Both the position numbers and the translations under genes were made by a program. A stretch of DNA of 64,000 nt from DATEDA01 sp963820965. Lineage in GTDB: Bacteria > Pseudomonadota > Gammaproteobacteria > Burkholderiales > SG8-39. Shown piece after piece: positions 18,146 to 27,478 of this stretch (position 1 is the stretch's first letter; every line of letters begins with the position of its first letter). The notes under the pieces were generated by a model. That model searched no databases and had not been told where the DNA came from. It saw only the letters and a program-made list of their open reading frames with translations. The stretch lies in the NCBI GenBank assembly GCA_963820965.1, contig CAWGCC010000062.1, forward strand, positions 62,001 through 126,000. Direction: 5' to 3'.

Positions 18146-18454
18146 CTACCGCCGAGTCCCGCCAGCGCGCGGCGGTGCGGCGTCAACGACGAGGAGCGCG
18201 GCAGCGGGCCGCGCGTCCTCAACCACCCAGAGCCAAGCGAGCGAGGCCGCGATGTACACGCCGCCGTACGCCGCGAACGCGCGGCCCGCGAACGCGGTCT
18301 CGATCCGCGTCAGCGCCCACGCAAAGACCATCAGGCTCGCCACGCCCGGCAGCAGCCACCACGGCGACTGCCCGAGCCGCAGCCATGCCCAGAAGGCGAA
18401 ACAGCCGGCGATCTCGGCTATCGCCGCGCCGATCATGAAGGCGATCGAGGACAT
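18146..18454 (-). CDS. YnfA family inner-membrane protein
   Basis: This 102-residue protein has four short helices and the family core AAIAEIAGCFAFWAWLRLG and FAAYGGVYIAASLAWLWVV. YnfA proteins are SMR-like and reported to export small toxic compounds. The ATG at 18454 is preferred over the GTG/ATG 33 nt upstream because it aligns with the usual N-terminus. Located 34 nt after the CDF start, on the same strand. Confidence 0.85.
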   Translation of the reverse strand: MSSIAFMIGAAIAEIAGCFAFWAWLRLGQSPWWLLPGVASLMVFAWALTRIETAFAGRAFAAYGGVYIAASLAWLWVVEDARPAAALLVVDAAPPRAGGTRR

Positions 18455-18480
18455 CGAGCACGGAGAAGGGAGCGACGATT

Positions 18481-18711
18481 GTGACACGGGCGCCCGGCGC
18501 GCGGACGGGCAGCGGCCTCGCGCGACCCGACCGGCCCTGGCTTGCTGCGGCGATCCTGCTCGGCGGCGCGGTGGCGCCGGTGCTCACGATGTTCGGCCTG
18601 CAGCGCACGCCCGCAGCCGACGCTTCGCTCCTTTTCAATCTCGAATCGGCGCCCACTGTGGCCTTCGCATGGTGGCGTTCCGCGAAGCGACCGACCGTCG
18701 CGTCGCGCTCG
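18481..18711 (+). pseudogene. EamA-family transporter remnant
   Basis: Text ILLGGAVAPVLTMFGLQRTP and ASLLFNLES matches the middle helices of DMT-superfamily EamA transporters. The frame then shifts near 18660 and continues as VAFREATDRRVALV, the next conserved stretch. About 75 residues of a normal 280-residue protein remain, with both ends missing. It is therefore a broken remnant, not a gene. The GTG at 18481 is only the first in-frame codon. Confidence 0.65.
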
Positions 18712-18831
18712 TCCGGAACCTCCGGCAGCAGGAGCCCGAGCTCCAATCCCAGCTTGTCGCTCATCGGTACGCCGTGCGTATGGACGGTCTCATCGCGGCA
18801 CTCTGTGCGCCGACGCCAAACGGCACGTTCG

Positions 18832-19239
18832 CTACTTCAACGTAAAGCGAATCTGCTCCGCCTTGTGACCCGGTACCGTCACCGTCGCCACGACGCGCGC
18901 GCCCGGTGCCAGCTTGAACGTGCCCTTGGCCTCGAGCCGGTTGTCCCCGGCGGGCAGGAGCGTCCCATTGACCTTCTCCTTGTCGCCGAGGAGGGTGAAG
19001 GTGCCGCTCGCACCTTTGGTCGACACCGGCTTCTCCTCCTTGGAGACGTAGATCGTCAGCACGTCCGGCTTCGCGACCAGTTCGTACTCGGTGTGGCCGG
19101 CCATCGCCACAACGCCGCCGTGATGCCCCGCATGCGTCTTTTCGTCGTGTTTGTGATCGTCAGCGGCTAAGGCGGCGGGCGCGAAGGCGGCAATCGCAAT
19201 GACCAAGACGGGAGCTGCCAACGATTTGAAGCGCTTCAT
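18832..19239 (-). CDS. Secreted His-rich metal-operon protein
   Basis: This 135-residue protein has a signal peptide ending ALAADD, then a His cluster (HKHDEKTHAGHHGG), then a compact beta domain containing TFTLLGDKEKVNGTLLP. It lies 49 nt after czcA at the 3' end of the efflux operon, so it is probably a periplasmic metal-binding accessory. It has no cysteine. The family is not named here, though similar proteins are often found at this position in czc operons. Confidence 0.7.
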   Translation of the reverse strand: MKRFKSLAAPVLVIAIAAFAPAALAADDHKHDEKTHAGHHGGVVAMAGHTEYELVAKPDVLTIYVSKEEKPVSTKGASGTFTLLGDKEKVNGTLLPAGDNRLEAKGTFKLAPGARVVATVTVPGHKAEQIRFTLK

Positions 19240-19288
19240 GAAGACGTCCCTTTCAGCGGAAGATGCGGCAATTGATTCGCGCGGCGGG

Positions 19289-22200
19289 TCATGAAGGCCG
19301 CCGGCTGCGACGGATCTCGATCCATTCGTAGAAGAGGGGCAGGAGCAGCAGCGTCAGCGCCGTCGAGGTGAACAGACCGCCGACGACGACCGTCGCGAGC
19401 GGACGCTGCGTCTCGGCGCCGACGCCCTGCGAGACGAGCATCGGGACCAGCCCCAGGATCGCGACCGACGCGGTCATGAGCACCGGCCGCAAGCGCAGCG
19501 CGGCGCCTTCGGTGACGGCCTCGCGGATCGACCGCCCCTCGCGCCGCAGCTGGTTGATGAAGGACACGAGCACGATGCCGTTCAGCATCGCCACGCCGAA
19601 GACGGCGATGAAGCCGATCGCCGAAGGGCACCGACAGGTACTGGCCGGTGACGAACAGACCGACCAGCCCGCCGATGATCGCGAACGGCACATTGGCGAT
19701 GATCAGCGTCGCATAGGTGAGCGAGTTGAACGCGGTGTAGAGCAGGATGAAGATCAGCCCGATCGTGAGCGGCACGATGACTGCGAGCCGCGCCATGGCG
19801 CGCTGCTGGTTCTCGAACGCGCCGCCCCATTCGATCCAGTAGCCCTCGGGCAGCTTGACCTCGGCCGCGATCCGCTCGTTCGCCTCCCGCACGAAACCGT
19901 CGACGTCGCGCCCGCGGACGTCCATCTGCAGCACCGCGTAGCGCTGCAGCTGCTCGCGGCGGACGAAGCGTGTAGCCCTCGTCGGTCTCGATCGTCGCCA
20001 CGCGCGAGAACGGGACCAGCGCCCCGTTGGCGGTGCGGATCGGGATCCGGCCGATCGCCGTCGAGGTTGCTGCGATAGCTCTCGTCCAGCCGCACCGCGA
20101 TGTCGAACCGGCGAACGCCGTCGATGAGGGTGCTCACGGCCGGAGCCGCCGATCCCGGCCGCACCACCTCGAGGATCTCGTCGGCGTTGACGCCGTAGCG
20201 AGCGGCCTCGGCGCGGTTCGACCCTGATCACGATCTGCGGCTTGCCCTTGTTCGCCTCGGCCGAGAGATCGGCCACGCCGGGCACTTTCTCGAGGATCGC
20301 CTTGAGCCGCGCGCCGAGGCCGTCGAGGGTCTCGAGGTTCGGACCGTAGACCTTGAGCGCGAGCGTCGCGCGGACGCCCGAGATCAGTTCTTCGACGCGC
20401 ATCTGGATCGGCTGCGTCGCGCCGACCACGACGGTGGGCACTCTCCTCCGAGATCCTGTCCTGCATCGCCTCGGACAGCGCGGCCATGGTCATCCGCGCC
20501 GGCCACTCGTCCGGATCGGCTTCACGTCGACGCAGGACTTCCATGTAGTTCACGTCGACGGTCTCGCCCTTCTCGGCGCGTCCGATCGTGGCCAGCACCG
20601 ACTTCGTCTGCGGGAAGTGCTTGCGCAGCGTGGCGTCGATCCGCTCGGAGACGCGGATCGATTCCTCGAGCGAGGTCGAGGGGATGCTCGTGACCCGGAA
20701 CATGATCGCGCCCTCCTGCAGGTTCGGCATGAACTCCTTGCCGAGGAACGGGAACAGCGCGAGCGACGCCGAGGAGCAGCGCCATCGCCGCCGCCTATGA
20801 CGACCGGCTTGCGCTCGAGCGCCCAGGCGAGGAGCGGCAGGTACAGGCGCTTGGCGACCCGGACGAGCCAGGTGTCCTGCTCGTCCTTGGCGCGCAGGAT
20901 CAGCGACGCCAGCACCGGCACGAGCGTCAGCGTCAGCAGCAGCGAGCCCGCCATCGCGAAGGTGATCGCGTAGCGCCATCGGCTTGAACAGCTTGCCCTC
21001 GAGGCCGGTGAGCGAGAACAGCGGCAGGAACACGACGATGATGATCAGGATCGCGAAGGCGATCGGGTTGACCACCTCGCGCGCCGCCTGGAGGATGACG
21101 TTGGTGCGGTCGACCGCTTTCCCGGCGTGGTGGGCGAGCAGCCGAAAGCTGTTCTCGACCATCACCACCGCGCCGTCGACCATCATGCCGATGCCGATCG
21201 CGAGCCCGGCGAGCGACATCAGGTTCGCCGACAGGCCGACCTCGCTGCATCAGGATGAACGCGATCAGCATCGCCAGCGGCAGCGTCACGATCACGACGA
21301 CCGCGGAGCGAAGCTCGCCGAGGAACAGGAACAGCACGATCGCCACCAGGATCGCGCCTTCGAGCAGCGCTCGCTCGGCCGTGCCGAGCGCCTTGTCGAC
21401 GATGTCGGTGCGGTCGTAGACCGGCGTGAGCGTCACGCCCTTCGGCAGCGCCGCCTGCGCGATCTCGAGCTTCGCCTTGGACGGCGTCGACGACGCTCTT
21501 CGCGTTCTCGTGGATGCGGGCGAGCGCGATGCCGAGCGTCACCTCCTCGCCGTTCTCGCGTCACCGCGCCGAAGCGCAGCGCCGGCCCCTCCTTCACTTC
21601 GGCGACGTCGCGCACGTAGATCGGCGTTCCCTTGCGCTCGGTCGACCACGATGTTGCCGATGTCGGTCGTGTTCGCGACCAGGCCGAGCCCGCGCACCAG
21701 ATACTGCTCGGCGCCGAGGTTGACGTACTGCCCGCCGACCTGGCGGTTGTTGGCCGCGATGGCGTCGATCACCGCCTTGAAGCCGAGGTCGTACTTGACC
21801 AGCCGGTCGGGATCGATCAGCACCTGGTACTGCTTCTCGAAGCCGCCCCAGGAGGTGACGTCGTCGACTCCAGGCGCGGTGCGCAGGATCGGCCGCACCG
21901 TCCAGTCCTGCAGCGTGCGCAGCTCCATCGGCGAGACCTTCGGGTCGGCCGACTTCGATCGTGTACCAGTAGCACCTGGCCCAGCCCGGAGCTGTTCGGG
22001 CCGAGCGCCGGCTCGCCGTAGCCCGCGGGCAGGCGCTCCTTCGCCTCCTGCAGCTTCTCGCCCGACCAGCCGCCGCGCGAAGTAGATGTCGACGTTGTCC
22101 TTGAAGTAGACCGCCGACGTACGACAGCCCGAACAGCGACACCGAGCGGATCGTCTCGACCCCGGGCAGACCCGCCATCGCGGTCTCGATCGGGAAGGTG

Positions 22201-22394
22201 AGCAGCCGCTCGACGTCCTCTGCGGCGAGCCCCGGCGACTCGGTATAGATGTTGACCTGGTTCGGGGTGACGTCGGGGAACGCGTCCACCGGCAGCTCCT
22301 GCCAGGCCCGCACGCCCAGGAACACGACGAGCCCGAACGCCACCAGGACCAGGACGCGGTAGCGCAGGGAGAGGTCGACCACTCTTTCCAGCAT
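19289..22394 (-). CDS. czcA: CzcA-type heavy-metal RND permease, interrupted by ~16 single-base insertions
   Basis: This is the inner-membrane pump of a three-part efflux complex; the proton-driven trimer expels divalent metals. All parts are present in order across three frames: N-terminal helix and periplasmic porter (AFPDVTPNQVNIYTESPG), the TM4 motif MMVDGAVVMVEN, porter 2 (GKEFMPNLQEGAIMFR) and the C-terminal helices (GFIAVFGVAMLNG). Every switch is one extra base, near 22114, 22062, 21972, 21950, 21644, 21557, 21480, 21242, 20974, 20790, 20770, 20442, 20220, 20059, 19969 and 19621. Removing sixteen gives exactly 1030 codons, a normal length. The Asp-Gly-Ala in TM4 suggests Zn/Co/Cd rather than Cu/Ag. 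As written, no single frame encodes it. Confidence 0.85.
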
Positions 22395-22406
22395 CGCGGC
22401 GCTTCC

Positions 22407-23630
22407 TCAGTGGACGTGGCCGGAGCCGAGCTGCGACTTGAGCGCCCGCGCCTTGAGCGCGTAGGCGCCGCTCGTGACCACCAGGTCGCCCGGGGCGACG
22501 CCGCTCCTGATCTCGACGCGCGTGCCGTACCGCGCCCCGAGCTCGACCGGCCGCGGCTCGAAGCCGTGCGCTTCCTCGACGTAGACGGTCGGCTGGCCCT
22601 GGAGAAGGACGACCGCCTCTTCCGGGACGAGCAGGGCGTTTGCCGTGCCGCCGGCCTCGATCGCGGCCTGCGCGAACATGTCGGGCTTGAGCCGGCCGTC
22701 GGGGTTCTTCACCTCGATCCGCGCCCGTACCGTGCGGGTCTCCTTGTCGAACACCTCGCTGATGTAGGCAACTCGGCCGCGGAACGCCTCCTTCGGATAC
22801 GCGGTTACGGTGACCTCAGCCGCCGCGCCCGTTCTCACCAGCGCCAGGTCTTTCTCGAAGAGGGTCGCCTGCACCCAGAGCACCGAGAGGTCGGCGACGG
22901 TGAAGAGAGTTTTGTCGGGCGTTGCGAGCTCGCCGAGGACCGCATGCTTCTCGATCACCGTTCCCGCGGACGGAGCGACCAGCGGGAACACCGACGCCGC
23001 CCGGTCGGTTGCCGCCGGCGGCGAGACGCCCAGCAGGCGCAGCTTGTCCTCGGCCGCGCGCAGCGCCGCGCCCGACTGCTGGAACTCCGAGCGGATCCGG
23101 AGGTACTCCTTCTGGGAGATGATTTGCTCACGGTTGAGTCCCTCGGCCCGCTCGAAATCGGCGCTGGCGGTGGCGGATCGGCTCGCCGCCTGGAGATACG
23201 CGGACTGCGCCTCGCCGAGCTCGATGCTGTCGAGCACCGCGAGCGTCTGGCCGGCGCGCACGCGCTCGCCGAGCGCAGCCGGCGCCTTCACGATTCGGCC
23301 GGCGATGCGCGGCGTGACGTGCACGATTCGATCCTGATTCGGCTGGATCTCGGCCGGGACGACGATGCGCGCACGGACCGGCTGCTCGGCGAGCGGCTCC
23401 ACCTTGATCCCCGCAGCCGCAATGTCCGCGTCCGAGAGCTTCAGCGCCTCGCTCGCCCCCTTCGATTCCTTGCCGTGGTCGTGGCCGTCGCCGTCCTTGT
23501 GCGCTCCCTTTGCCGTCGACCCCTGCTTCTTGGCGTCGGCCTGTGCGCCGTCATCCGTCGGCCCGCAGCCCATCAGAACACCGGAGGCGATCGCGAGGAT
23601 GGTGACCGCGCGGCTGAAGCCGGGCGTCAT
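22407..23630 (-). CDS. czcB: CzcB-type RND periplasmic adaptor
   Basis: This 407-residue membrane-fusion protein bridges CzcA and the outer-membrane channel. A lipoprotein signal ends GVLMGCGPT, so the mature protein is anchored at Cys. A His/Asp/Lys-rich metal segment follows (HKDGDGHDHGKE). Next come barrel-sandwich and coiled hairpin (VTPRIAGRIVKAPAALGERV; LRAAEDKLRLLG), then beta-barrel and membrane-proximal domains. The start ATG at 23630 overlaps the czcC stop by 4 nt. It lies 12 nt before czcA. Confidence 0.92.
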   Translation of the reverse strand: MTPGFSRAVTILAIASGVLMGCGPTDDGAQADAKKQGSTAKGAHKDGDGHDHGKESKGASEALKLSDADIAAAGIKVEPLAEQPVRARIVVPAEIQPNQDRIVHVTPRIAGRIVKAPAALGERVRAGQTLAVLDSIELGEAQSAYLQAASRSATASADFERAEGLNREQIISQKEYLRIRSEFQQSGAALRAAEDKLRLLGVSPPAATDRAASVFPLVAPSAGTVIEKHAVLGELATPDKTLFTVADLSVLWVQATLFEKDLALVRTGAAAEVTVTAYPKEAFRGRVAYISEVFDKETRTVRARIEVKNPDGRLKPDMFAQAAIEAGGTANALLVPEEAVVLLQGQPTVYVEEAHGFEPRPVELGARYGTRVEIRSGVAPGDLVVTSGAYALKARALKSQLGSGHVH

Positions 23631-24928
23631 GGGGTTGCTCCTTCGTTGGTCATTGCTGGGGCGGCCGGCCAGCCGGCGGCCTCCTCGAGGGTCACGCGCG
23701 TCGTCTCGTAATCGATCAGCGCCGCAAAGAAATCCCGCTGCGCGTCGAGGACCTGCCGATTGACGAGGAGCAGCTCGGCGATCCCGATCTCGCCCGCCTG
23801 CAGAGCACGTTGCGAGAGCCGCTGGTTCTCGTCGAGCCGCGGTAGCAGCGAGTCGCGGAGTCGCGCAACCCGGTTGCGGAGACTGTCGAAGGTCCGCCAC
23901 AGGGCGACGACCTGCCTCCGCGCGTCCCGCAGCGCGGTCTCGCGCTCGATCTGCGTGCGGGCGAGCTCGGTCGACGCGCGCCCGATCCCCGAGGCGTTGC
24001 GCCGGAAGATCGGCAGCGGGACTGAGACGGTGAAGAGCGTCAGACGCTCGCGCGCGTCGGCCGGGCCGTCCTGGCCGGTGCCGACGCCGAGCGTGACGTC
24101 CGGATACACGGCGGCGCGCTCGAGCGCGAGCCGGTTGCGTGCAGCCTCTGCGCGGTGTCCGAATGCGCGGAACTGGGGTCGTGAATCGACGAGCCCGAGC
24201 AGCTGCTCGAGACTATAGGGCGGTGCCGCCGCCACGAGTTCGCCGCGCGCCTCCGGCAGCTCCGCAGGAGGGAGCTGCAGCAGCGCCGCCAGTTCCGCCC
24301 GCGCCTGCACGAGTTGCTCCTCGAGGAAACGAACTTCATTTCGCGCGCGATCGGCTTCGACCTCGGCGAGGTTCGCCTGGAGCCGCGTGTCCTCGCCGGC
24401 CCGGAAGCGCTTGTCGACGATCGCGGCCGAGCTCTCGGTGAGCTTGAGGACCGTGCGTTCGGTGTCGATGCGCGCCTGCAACGCGAGCACCGCGAGAAAA
24501 CGGCGCGACACGTCGGCGCGCACCTGACGGCGGAGCTCGGCGATCTGCTCGCGATAGGCGGCGAGGGACTGCTCCGCTTCCTCGCGCCGATAGCCTTGCT
24601 GGCCGGCGATCTCGAAGGGCTGCGAGATCCCGACCAAGTACTCGCGCTGCCGCGCCTCGTTGGGGATGGTCCGGCGCCCGACCTCGCCTGCCAGCGTAGG
24701 GTTGTTCCACAGCAGCGCGCGCGCATCGGCGAGCTGCCCTTCGAGCGCCGTCGCCTCGGCTTGGGCTGCCCGGAGGCGGGGATTGGCCTCTTCCGCGCGG
24801 CGGAGCGCATCGTCGAGCGTGAGCGTTTGCGCGCTCCCCGCTGAGGCGAGCAGCGCGCCGAGGACGATCAGTGCGGTTCGTAGCGCCGTGCGCAGCGCGA
24901 ACGGCACGTGCAGAGGCCCGAATACCAT
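23627..24928 (-). CDS. czcC: CzcC-type outer-membrane efflux channel (TolC family)
   Basis: This 433-residue protein has a signal ending AGSAQ followed by LTLDDALRRAEEANPRLRAA, the start of the TolC-family barrel and helical tunnel. Two OEP repeats are evident (LALQARIDTERTVLKL and the later ELARTQIERETALRDARRQV). It forms the outer exit of the CzcCBA complex. It is the first structural gene after a small His/Cys protein, and its end overlaps czcB by 4 nt. Confidence 0.9.
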   Translation of the reverse strand: MVFGPLHVPFALRTALRTALIVLGALLASAGSAQTLTLDDALRRAEEANPRLRAAQAEATALEGQLADARALLWNNPTLAGEVGRRTIPNEARQREYLVGISQPFEIAGQQGYRREEAEQSLAAYREQIAELRRQVRADVSRRFLAVLALQARIDTERTVLKLTESSAAIVDKRFRAGEDTRLQANLAEVEADRARNEVRFLEEQLVQARAELAALLQLPPAELPEARGELVAAAPPYSLEQLLGLVDSRPQFRAFGHRAEAARNRLALERAAVYPDVTLGVGTGQDGPADARERLTLFTVSVPLPIFRRNASGIGRASTELARTQIERETALRDARRQVVALWRTFDSLRNRVARLRDSLLPRLDENQRLSQRALQAGEIGIAELLLVNRQVLDAQRDFFAALIDYETTRVTLEEAAGWPAAPAMTNEGATP

Positions 24929-24992
24929 TGTGTTCCCTGCCGGTTACAGCGCACGGCGGTGCGATCCGCCGTGCCGGGGACGTCAGACGTCG

Positions 24993-25352
24993 TCAGGCAG
25001 ACCGGGCGGGAACGCGGGGCGGGCGGAAACGGGTGTCGGAGACGAGTTGCGGTGCTGGATCCGGCTCCACTGCGGCATACGTTGCCGGAGACCGGTCGAG
25101 GATGAACAGCGGGGATCGGTCAACGCTCCCCTGAAAGTGCTGGAGGAAGTGGCAGCCGTGGTTGCACTTGATGCCGTCGCCATCCGGCAACTCGCCGGTC
25201 ACCGGCGCGGCGGCATCGGCGAGCGCCAGCACGGCGTCATCGTGGCCGGGCGCGTGGCCACCGCCAACGATCGGGGCAAGCGAGCTCATCACTACGCTGG
25301 TGATGAAGAGCGCAAGAATAACGAAGACGACCGGAGAGCGGGCGCGCAGCAC
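24993..25352 (-). CDS. Small membrane-anchored metal-operon leader protein (CzcI-like)
   Basis: This 119-residue protein has one N-terminal hydrophobic helix (VVFVILALFITSVVMSSL), a His/Asp stretch (HAPGHDDAVLALADAA) and the metal-like cluster CNHGCHF near residue 63. Position directly before czcC and size resemble CzcI/CopL-type proteins of czc operons, which modulate induction. The start is GTG at 25352. Family assignment is tentative because CzcI is poorly conserved. Confidence 0.55.
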   Translation of the reverse strand: MLRARSPVVFVILALFITSVVMSSLAPIVGGGHAPGHDDAVLALADAAAPVTGELPDGDGIKCNHGCHFLQHFQGSVDRSPLFILDRSPATYAAVEPDPAPQLVSDTRFRPPRVPARSA

Positions 25353-25477
25353 GCGCGGAGTCTAGCGGAACGGCGTGGCGAGGTGCAAGGCGCGGGATGA
25401 AAGACGCCCCGTAGATCGCTTCGGCTTAGCGCTGTTTATTGAAGGGCGAGCGAGCGTGCGAGTAATCTGGCGCGGCG

Positions 25478-26143
25478 TCAGCCCCGCGCCGTCGGCAGGC
25501 CGGCCGTGCGCCACTCGGGCAGGCCGTCCTTGAGGCGCCGAGCCTTTAATCCCTTTCGCCGCAGCAGTTGAACCGCGTCGTACGACATCAGGCAGTAGGG
25601 GCCGCGGCAGTAGGCGACGACTTCCTTGCGCTTCGGCAACTCCGCGAGCCGCTTCTCGAGCTCGTGGATCGGTATGTTGACGGCGCCCGGCACGTGGCCC
25701 GCGGCGAACTCCTCGCGCGGGCGCACGTCCAGCACGGTGACGAGGCCCTTCTTGGCACGCTCGAGCAGCTCCGCCGCGAGCACCGGCTCGAGGTCGTCCT
25801 TCGCGGTGAAGTACAGCCGCAAGACGCGGTCAACGTCGGCCAGGTAGGCCTGGCCCGCTACGCCGAGCGCATTGAACAGCGCGACCACCTCGTCGCCCGC
25901 CAGGCGGTACTTCACGAACTGGGCCTCCTTGCGCCCGGCGATCAGCCCGGCCTGCCTGAGTTTCTGCAGGTGCTGCGAGGTATTGGCGACGCTGGCGCCG
26001 GTCAGGGTGGCGAGCTCGTCGACGCTGCGCTCGCCCTGGGCGAGCAGTTCTAGCAATTCGAGCCGCACGGCGCTCGACAGGGCGGCGCCGATGCGCGCGA
26101 GGCTCTTGTAGACCTCCTGCTTCGGACTGACGACGTTTGACAA
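25478..26143 (-). CDS. ArsR/SmtB-family regulator fused to rhodanese domain
   Basis: This 221-residue repressor has an N-terminal winged helix (residues ~15-95, TLTGASVANTSQHLQKLRQA as recognition helix) and a C-terminal rhodanese domain (~125-215, LDVRPREEFAAGHVPGAVNI). Its only two cysteines are both in the active loop CRGPYC, so it may sense sulfane sulfur or a thiol oxidant rather than metal. The start is TTG at 26143 after AAGGAG; a longer frame lacks a ribosome site. It is divergent from the hydroxylase/DsrE operon, with a palindromic operator between. It probably represses itself and that operon. Confidence 0.85.
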   Translation of the reverse strand: MSNVVSPKQEVYKSLARIGAALSSAVRLELLELLAQGERSVDELATLTGASVANTSQHLQKLRQAGLIAGRKEAQFVKYRLAGDEVVALFNALGVAGQAYLADVDRVLRLYFTAKDDLEPVLAAELLERAKKGLVTVLDVRPREEFAAGHVPGAVNIPIHELEKRLAELPKRKEVVAYCRGPYCLMSYDAVQLLRRKGLKARRLKDGLPEWRTAGLPTARG

Positions 26144-26164
26144 GGCCACTCCTTTGTGTGTATT

Positions 26165-26184
26165 ATTCAATCGAATACTTGAAT
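26165..26184. promoter_or_regulatory. Inverted repeat ATTCAA-N8-TTGAAT, probable ArsR operator
   Basis: This 20-nt near-palindrome in AT-rich DNA lies between the ArsR-rhodanese gene (start 26143) and the divergent hydroxylase gene (start 26241). ArsR/SmtB repressors typically bind 12-2-12-type or ATTCAA-type inverted repeats like this one. Binding here could control both directions. Confidence 0.6.
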
Positions 26185-26240
26185 AGTAGATTACTTGAGC
26201 GAAATCGTAGCACCAACGCTTCGTTTCTGGGAGACGGCAC

Positions 26241-27110
26241 ATGAGCGATGCGGTCGCTGGGTTCGAGCCCGCAATACGGCTCGCGGCGTTCCTGGGCGTG
26301 TTCTCGGTCGTGGCCCTGTGGGAGGCGCTCGCCCCGCGGCGGGGTGCACGGTTCTCGCGCCGGCGGCGCTGGCCGCACAACCTGGGACTGCTGGCGGTCG
26401 ACTCGCTTGTCGTGCGCCTGGTGGCTCCGGGCGCCGCGATCGCTGTCGCCGTTGCCGGCGAGGCGCGAGGATGGGGCTTGATCAACGCGCTCGGACTGCC
26501 AGGCTGGACGGCGATCCTGCTTGCGATCGTGTTGCTCGACCTCGCGATCTATTTCCAGCACGTCATGTTCCACGCGGTGCCCATGCTCTGGCGCCTGCAC
26601 CGCGTGCACCACTCCGATCTCGAGTTCGACGTGACCACCGGCACGCGCTTCCACCCGATCGAGATCCTGGTGTCGACACTGATCAAGATGGCCGCCGTCG
26701 TGGCGATCGGCGCACCTGCAGTCGCGGTCCTCGTCTTCGAGGTGCTGCTCAATGCGACCGCGATGTTCAACCATTCAAACGGGAAGCTGCCGGTCGCCAT
26801 CGACCGGTGGCTTCGCCTGCTCGTCGTGACGCCGGACATGCACCGCGTCCATCACTCGGTGGTCCACAACGAGACCAACAGCAATTTCGGGTTCAACGTG
26901 CCCTGGTGGGACCGGCTGTTCGGGACCTACCGCGCGCAGCCGGCGGCCGGGCACGAAGCGATGACGATCGGCGTGGACGCGTTCCGGACGCCCGCTGACC
27001 TGCGGCTCGATCGATTGCTCGTGCAACCGTTTCGCGATACCCCCGGCGGATATGCGATCAACCGGCGGCCGAACGCGCCGCACGCCGAACAGGGAGGGAA
27101 CCGCGCATGA
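26241..27110 (+). CDS. Sterol desaturase / fatty-acid hydroxylase family membrane protein
   Basis: This 289-residue protein has several membrane helices and the di-iron histidine boxes: HVMFH, then HRVHHSD near residue 125, and HRVHHSVVHNE near 197. Such enzymes insert oxygen or a double bond into lipid substrates. It starts at ATG 26241, 57 nt beyond the ArsR-rhodanese operator, and ends overlapping the DsrE gene start by 4 nt (ATGA). Its regulation by a sulfur-type sensor is unusual and its true substrate unknown. Confidence 0.85.
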   Translation: MSDAVAGFEPAIRLAAFLGVFSVVALWEALAPRRGARFSRRRRWPHNLGLLAVDSLVVRLVAPGAAIAVAVAGEARGWGLINALGLPGWTAILLAIVLLDLAIYFQHVMFHAVPMLWRLHRVHHSDLEFDVTTGTRFHPIEILVSTLIKMAAVVAIGAPAVAVLVFEVLLNATAMFNHSNGKLPVAIDRWLRLLVVTPDMHRVHHSVVHNETNSNFGFNVPWWDRLFGTYRAQPAAGHEAMTIGVDAFRTPADLRLDRLLVQPFRDTPGGYAINRRPNAPHAEQGGNRA

Positions 27111-27457
27111 ACACGCTGCTGATCCTCAACGACCCGCCCTACGGGACGGAGAAGTCCTACAACGCGCTGCGCCTCGCGCGCTCGCTGCTCGAGAAGGGCG
27201 CGAGCGGGGTGCGCGTGTTCCTGCTGGGGGACGCGGCCACCTGCGCACACGGCGGGCAGAAGGTGCCGCAGGGCTACTACAACATCGCCGACATGCTCGG
27301 TGGCGTGCTCCGCCGCGGCGGCGAGGTCGCGGTATGCGGCACCTGCATGGACGCGCGCGGCATCACCGCCGACGAGCTGGTCGAGGGTGCAAAGCGCGGC
27401 TCCATGGACCAGCTCACCGATTGGACCGCCGGGTCGGACAGGGTCCTCGTCTTCTGA
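27107..27457 (+). CDS. DsrE-family sulfurtransferase-like protein
   Basis: This 116-residue cytoplasmic protein has the DsrE/TusD fold (MNTLLILNDPPYGTEKSYNALR). Conserved cysteines lie at TCAHG and VCGTCMDARG, the latter being the persulfide-carrying pair. DsrE proteins carry sulfane sulfur in trafficking chains. It overlaps the upstream hydroxylase gene by 4 nt. With the rhodanese fusions on both sides it supports a sulfide or polysulfide detoxification role. Confidence 0.85.
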   Translation: MNTLLILNDPPYGTEKSYNALRLARSLLEKGASGVRVFLLGDAATCAHGGQKVPQGYYNIADMLGGVLRRGGEVAVCGTCMDARGITADELVEGAKRGSMDQLTDWTAGSDRVLVF

Positions 27458-27478
27458 ATCCACGATCGAGGGGTCGAA

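Noticed and set aside
19289..22394. Programmed +1 frameshifting of czcA
   Set aside because: About sixteen events would be needed with no shared slippery sequence or stimulator; an intact paralogue needs none.
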